From contig NW_004624848.1 of NCBI RefSeq assembly GCF_000247695.1, forward strand, positions 2,346,276 through 2,410,275: a stretch of DNA of 64,000 nt, given 5' to 3'. The DNA is from Heterocephalus glaber (Eukaryota > Chordata > Mammalia > Rodentia > Bathyergidae). The notes below the pieces were generated by a model. It saw only the letters and a program-made list of their open reading frames with translations. It did no database searches and had not been told where the DNA came from. How positions within the stretch are numbered: the stretch's first letter is position 1; the number at the start of each line of letters is the position of its first letter. Both the position numbers and the translations under genes were made by a program. Shown piece after piece: positions 59,455-64,000 of this stretch.

Positions 59455-60813
59455 AACCTCTAGCAATTTAAGGTTAGGGACTGGAGCAGAAAGTAAGGAG
59501 AAGAGTACATCCCTCCTACCATGTGATCAGCAGCCAGAGAGAAGCGAGATTCAAGCAGCCTTGGGCCACCTGCAGAGCAAGGAGTGGGAAGACAGCACCT
59601 GCCTGCCCTGCGGTAAGCAGCATGAAAGGAGACAGCAAGGTGGAACCGAGGAGACTGCACCAAGTCCCGGAGGGGCCACTGTACCCGGGACAGCCTGGGG
59701 CTGTCTCCGGCTGAAGCCACCACAGCAACTGGGAGAGCCACAGAGACAGAGTAAGGAGCCATAGGTGGGCCACCGAGGGGCATCCAGAAAGCTGCTGTTG
59801 GAAGACCGGCCCCAGCCCCACATCTGGAGGCCAAGGCCAGCCCCACACCCAGCACTGATCCTACTGAAGGCTTAGGGGGCTAAACCAACACAGATCTGGG
59901 CTCCGACTTGGGCACCACTGCAGAACCGTGGGCAGCAGAGGAATTCTACTGGTTTTTTCTTTCTTTCTCTCTCTCTCTCTCTGTTTCATTTTCATTTATT
60001 TGTCTGGTTTGGGGGTTTGGAGGGGTGCTTAGGTTTTTACTTTTATTTCTTGTTTTATTTTTTTTCTCTATTTCTTCAAATGTCTTTCTTGATTTTTTTG
60101 TTTTGTTTGGTTTTGTTTTGCTAGAGAACATTGTCTCTAGTGTTTCTGGTTCACTTTGATGTTCTTTTGCTTTCTCCTTCATTTTTTCTCTCCTGTTCTC
60201 TTCTCCAGTTTCCCAAAGTTTGGGTGTTCATCCTTTGTCCTTCAACCTTGCTTCTACTATAGTCCTATTCATATCTCTATTTTGTCCTCTATCCCTCTTA
60301 GATTCCCCCATCCACAGGGTAAAATCACTCTACTAAGGGGAAACTCAATGCATACAAGTTCCTGGCTTATGTTGCATTTTGTTATATAACTGTAAATTTT
60401 GCTCTTATGGTTAAAGGTATCAAATTCATAGTTACCACAGTTTGTCAGTTTCTAGGCTGTGCTTGAAGCTATTGTCATTGCTAATTGTACTACTTTAACC
60501 AGGACACCATACCTTTTGTAATCAGTTGCTCTCCCTTGTATGACAACATGGTGATTGTCTGGGGTCATAACCATCATCACAGTCCAGTACCAAAGGATTG
60601 GGTGCTGAGCCAAATAGCAGCTTCTCATCTCTAATAAATTGGGAAGGTGGAATTTTGGGACAGGCACATAGACCAAAAGCCAGAAACACCCAAAAGACAT
60701 CTCTGAGGAATAGATATTTCCTAGGAAAGCTTTGATACTAGTGATAAAGCTTTCTACCATAAGAAATTTACAACCATCAAAACAAAAAATGAATTAAAAT
60801 TAAAAAATAGAAA
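59455..60813 (+). mobile_element. L1 5' untranslated region
   Basis: GC-rich first half (59480-59920), then a T-rich half with a (TC)n run near 59965, directly upstream of an L1 ORF1. No coding potential of its own. The start is set where the GC-rich block begins and is approximate. Confidence 0.6.
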
Positions 60814-61677
60814 ATGACAAGATGCAGAAGCAAAATGCAACCTCAGGCTTCCTTCCCACCCAGGAGAAATCCAGAGGACAATGACAGGAAATCAGAAGGC
60901 ACCCACCTACCTAAATTTTCTGAAATGATAGCAGCAGAAGTAAAAGAACAGATGCATGAACCTATAGAGAAAATCAGTTCAGAAATAATTTCTCAAGTAA
61001 AAAAAGAGATGACAATCAAACTGAAGGACTTGCTTAGAGAATATAGACACAGATTTTAAAAAATAGACAAATTTAAGAGAATGGTCAAAACCATGAATGC
61101 CCAATGTAGGAAAAAAAAAGGAATCCATAAAGCAGATTCAAACAGATATCCAGGAGATTAAAAGTTCCACTGAAAGTATATACAACTGATTGAAGGTGAG
61201 GGCAGAATATTAGACAGTGCAAACACCATAAAAAATTTGTTCACAGAAGTAATGAAAGAAAATTTCCCAAATATGGAAAAAGAATTTGACATAGTAATAA
61301 GTGAGGCATATAGAATTTCAATTAGCCATGATCAAAATAAATCTCCACCAAGGCATATAATAATCAAGGTTCCAGAAATTCGGCACAAGAACAGGATATT
61401 AAAAGCTGTTAGAGAAAATAGACAAATCACCTATAAACAAAAGCCCATCAGAATCACAGCAGACTTCTCAACACAAGCCCTTAAGGCAAGGAGATCTTGG
61501 AATGTTGTTTTTCAAGTCCTGAAAGAAAACAACCTCCAACTCAGGCTGATGTACCTTGCAAAAAAATCTTTCAAAATCAATGGAGAAATAAGGTACTTGT
61601 GTGACAAAGAACAACTGAAGAAATTCATGACCACCAAACCAGCACTACAAAATGTTCTAAAGGATATTTTAGAATAA
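60814..61677 (+). pseudogene. L1 ORF1, inactivated
   Basis: RNA-binding ORF1 protein of L1. One frame runs from ATG 60814 to the stop at 61675-61677, but carries in-frame stops at 61057-61059, 61159-61161 and 61171-61173, all in the coiled-coil region. The C-terminal RNA-binding part is well preserved (PPRHIIIKVPEIRHKNRILK, KQKPIRITADFSTQALKARR). At 287 codons it is shorter than a usual ORF1, so part of the coiled coil may be deleted. It cannot give a full product. Confidence 0.92.
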
Positions 61678-61759
61678 TAAAAAAAATACAATTCCAAGAA
61701 CACCAATAGAAAGAAGTCACCAGGAAAGGAAACCAATCAAACAGAGGAGAAAGACCAGA

Positions 61760-64000
61760 AAACAACAACAGGAAAACAATATGACAAAGATAAGTCAATG
61801 CATATCAATAATAACCATCAATGTCAATGATCTCAATTCGCCAATCAAAAGAAACGGATTGGCAGAATGGATGAAGAAACAAGATCGAATATTTGCTGCA
61901 TACCAGAAATACATTTAATGCAAAAAGAAGTTCATAGACTGAAAGTCAAAGGATGGAAAATAATAGTTCAGCTGACAGGACCCAGGAAAAAAGCAGGGGT
62001 AGCTATTCTACTTACAGACAAAGTGAACTTCAAGGTAAACTGATCAAGAGAGACAAACTAGGTCACTACATACTTGTAAAGGGAAAACTCCAAGAGGAAG
62101 AGAAAACAATCATAAATATATATGCCTGAATACTGGTACACTCAACTATATAAAACAAATATTAGTGGAAATGAAAAATCAAGCACTAATAGAATTATAA
62201 TGGGGGACCTTAATACCCCACTGTCACAAACAGACAAATCAACTAAACAAAAAAAAAATCAACAAAGAAATATCAGGACTGAACCAAACCTGTGAAAAAA
62301 TAGACTGAGTCGATGTCTAAGAGTGCTCCACCCCACAACATCAGAATACATATTCTTCTCAGCTGTGCACAGGACATTTTCCAAAACAGAACGCATACTT
62401 AACTCATAAAACATGCTTAAATAAATGTAAATGAATTGAAATTATCCTGTGTAAATTATCAGACCATAGTGCAATTGGAAATCAATGGCAAAAGACACTA
62501 CAAAAAATACATAAACACATGAAAATTAAATAACACCCTCCCAAACAATCAATGTACAGATGAAATTAAAGAAGAAATTAGTTTCTACAATTAAATGATA
62601 ATACCAATACAACATACCAGAACTTATGGGATGCAATAAAAGCAGACCTGTGAGGGAAATTTATAGCATTGAACTTTCACATCAGGAAAACAAAGATAGC
62701 TCTAATAAACAATCTCAAATGTTCAAACCTCAAATGTCTACAAAAGAACACATCAAGTCCAAAGCTATTATAAGGGAGGAAATCATATCGCTCAGAGCAA
62801 AAAATTAATGCAATTGAGACTAAGAAAACAATACAAAGAATCAATGAAATGAAGAGTTGATTCTTTGAAAGAAAAGACTCAAATCCATGTGATTAGGAAT
62901 GAAAAGGGTGAAATCACAGCACATCCTGCAGAAATCAAGAACATCGTCAATACCTACTTCAAGAACCTTTAAGAAGATAGAAAATACAGAAGAAATGGAC
63001 AAATTCCTAAATACATATGAATTATCAAAGCTGAATCAAGAAGATATAAAAATCCTAAATAACCAAATATCAGTCAATGAAATTGAAGATGTAATTAAAA
63101 ACCTACCAAAAGAGTAAAACTCAGGTCTTGATAGATTCACTGCTGAATTCTACAAGAAATTTAGAGAAGATCTAATGCCACCACTCCTCAAACTCTTAAA
63201 TGAAATTGAAAGGGAAGCAATACTTGCAAAGTCATTCCTGGAAGCAAGTGTTACTTACCCTGATACCAAAACTACAGAAAGACCCAACCAAAAAAAGAGA
63301 ACTACAGGCCAATCTCTCTAATGAACATAGATGCGAAAATACTTAATAAGATACTGGCAAAGAGAATGCAGCAAATTATCAAGAAGATTGTACACCATGA
63401 CCCAGTAGGATTCATCCAGGGATGCAAGGATAGTTCAACACATGCAAATCAATAAATGTAATACACCAAATCAATGGAGTTAAAGACAAAAATCAAATTA
63501 TCATCTTAGAAAAAGTCTTTGACAAAGTCCACCCTCCATTCATGATAAAAACCCTATAAAAATGGGAATAGATGGTTGTTATCTCAATCTGATAAAAGCC
63601 ATCTATGACAAACCAACAGCCAACATCATACCAAATAGTCAAAAACTGAAAGCTTTCACTCTAAAATCAAGAACAAGACAAGGATGTCCACTATCCCTAC
63701 TCCTGTTCAATATAGTTCTGGAAACATTAGCCAGAGCAATTAGACAAGACAAAGAAATAAAAGGAATAAAGATGGAAAATGAAGAAGTTAAATTATCGTT
63801 ATTTGCAGATGACATGAAATTCTACATAGAAGACCCCAAAAACTTCACCAAAGACTTCTAGACTTAATAACCAAATTCAGGCGCATAGCTGAATATGAAG
63901 TCAACACTCAGAAATCAATACCCTTCCTGTACACAAATAACAAACTTACTGAGTGATAAATTAGGAAAACTACACCTTTCACAATAGCATTGAAAAGAAT
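61760..64000 (+). pseudogene. L1 ORF2, inactivated and cut by window edge
   Basis: Endonuclease/reverse-transcriptase ORF2 of L1, broken by many stops and frameshifts. Recognisable pieces: an endonuclease N-terminal part near 61790-62040; the linker near 62899-63117 (TSRTFKKIENTEEMDKFLNT); and the reverse-transcriptase core in 63562-63861, with [17 protein letters not shown] and the catalytic FADDM box at about 63800. The element continues past the right edge. Confidence 0.92.

Noticed and set aside
63562..63861. Reverse-transcriptase frame as a possible domesticated or retroviral gene
   Set aside because: The [13 protein letters not shown] and FADDM pattern with surrounding ORF1/ORF2 order is plain L1, and the element is riddled with stops.

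Overview
This is a stretch of mammalian nuclear DNA with two split protein-coding genes in dense interspersed-repeat background. GT-AG introns, LINE-1 (L1) pieces, MIR and L2 relics, MaLR-type LTRs and SINEs show this. The SINEs include short tRNA-derived ID elements and composite elements with a B1-like left half and an ID-like right half. That B1+ID composite points to a non-murid rodent (squirrel, dormouse, beaver or guinea-pig side of the order). The species cannot be named from the sequence alone.

Layout: 1-1620 is an outward-facing, broken L1 on the minus strand. 4109-28674 is cathepsin O (CTSO, plus strand), with eight coding exons and a CpG-island promoter. 28675-34573 is intergenic and holds a Tigger-like DNA element and an inverted (twin-primed) L1 insertion. 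49463-34990 is tryptophan 2,3-dioxygenase (TDO2, minus strand), with all twelve coding exons. 49550-59300 is intergenic with no recognisable exon. 59455-64000 is a second broken L1, plus strand, running off the window.

CTSO and TDO2 are convergent, about 6.3 kb apart stop to stop. This is the arrangement known for these two genes on human 4q32. Both reading frames reconstruct without a break: CTSO 311 codons plus stop, TDO2 406 codons plus stop, with all key catalytic residues present. They are unrelated in function. CTSO is a lysosomal papain-family protease. TDO2 is the cytosolic haem enzyme that starts the kynurenine pathway. I see no sign that they act together.

I found no novel multi-gene system. 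The items most worth a second look are structural: a long inverted repeat in CTSO intron 1, a textbook 5'-inverted L1 with target-site duplication, a direct repeat pair flanking CTSO exons 6-7, several copies of one LTR family around the CTSO promoter, and local features of TDO2 (in-frame upstream ATG, weak donors, a substitution cluster in exons 9-11). Repeat family names are from recognition of sequence pattern, not from a library search, and repeat edges are approximate unless a target duplication is given.
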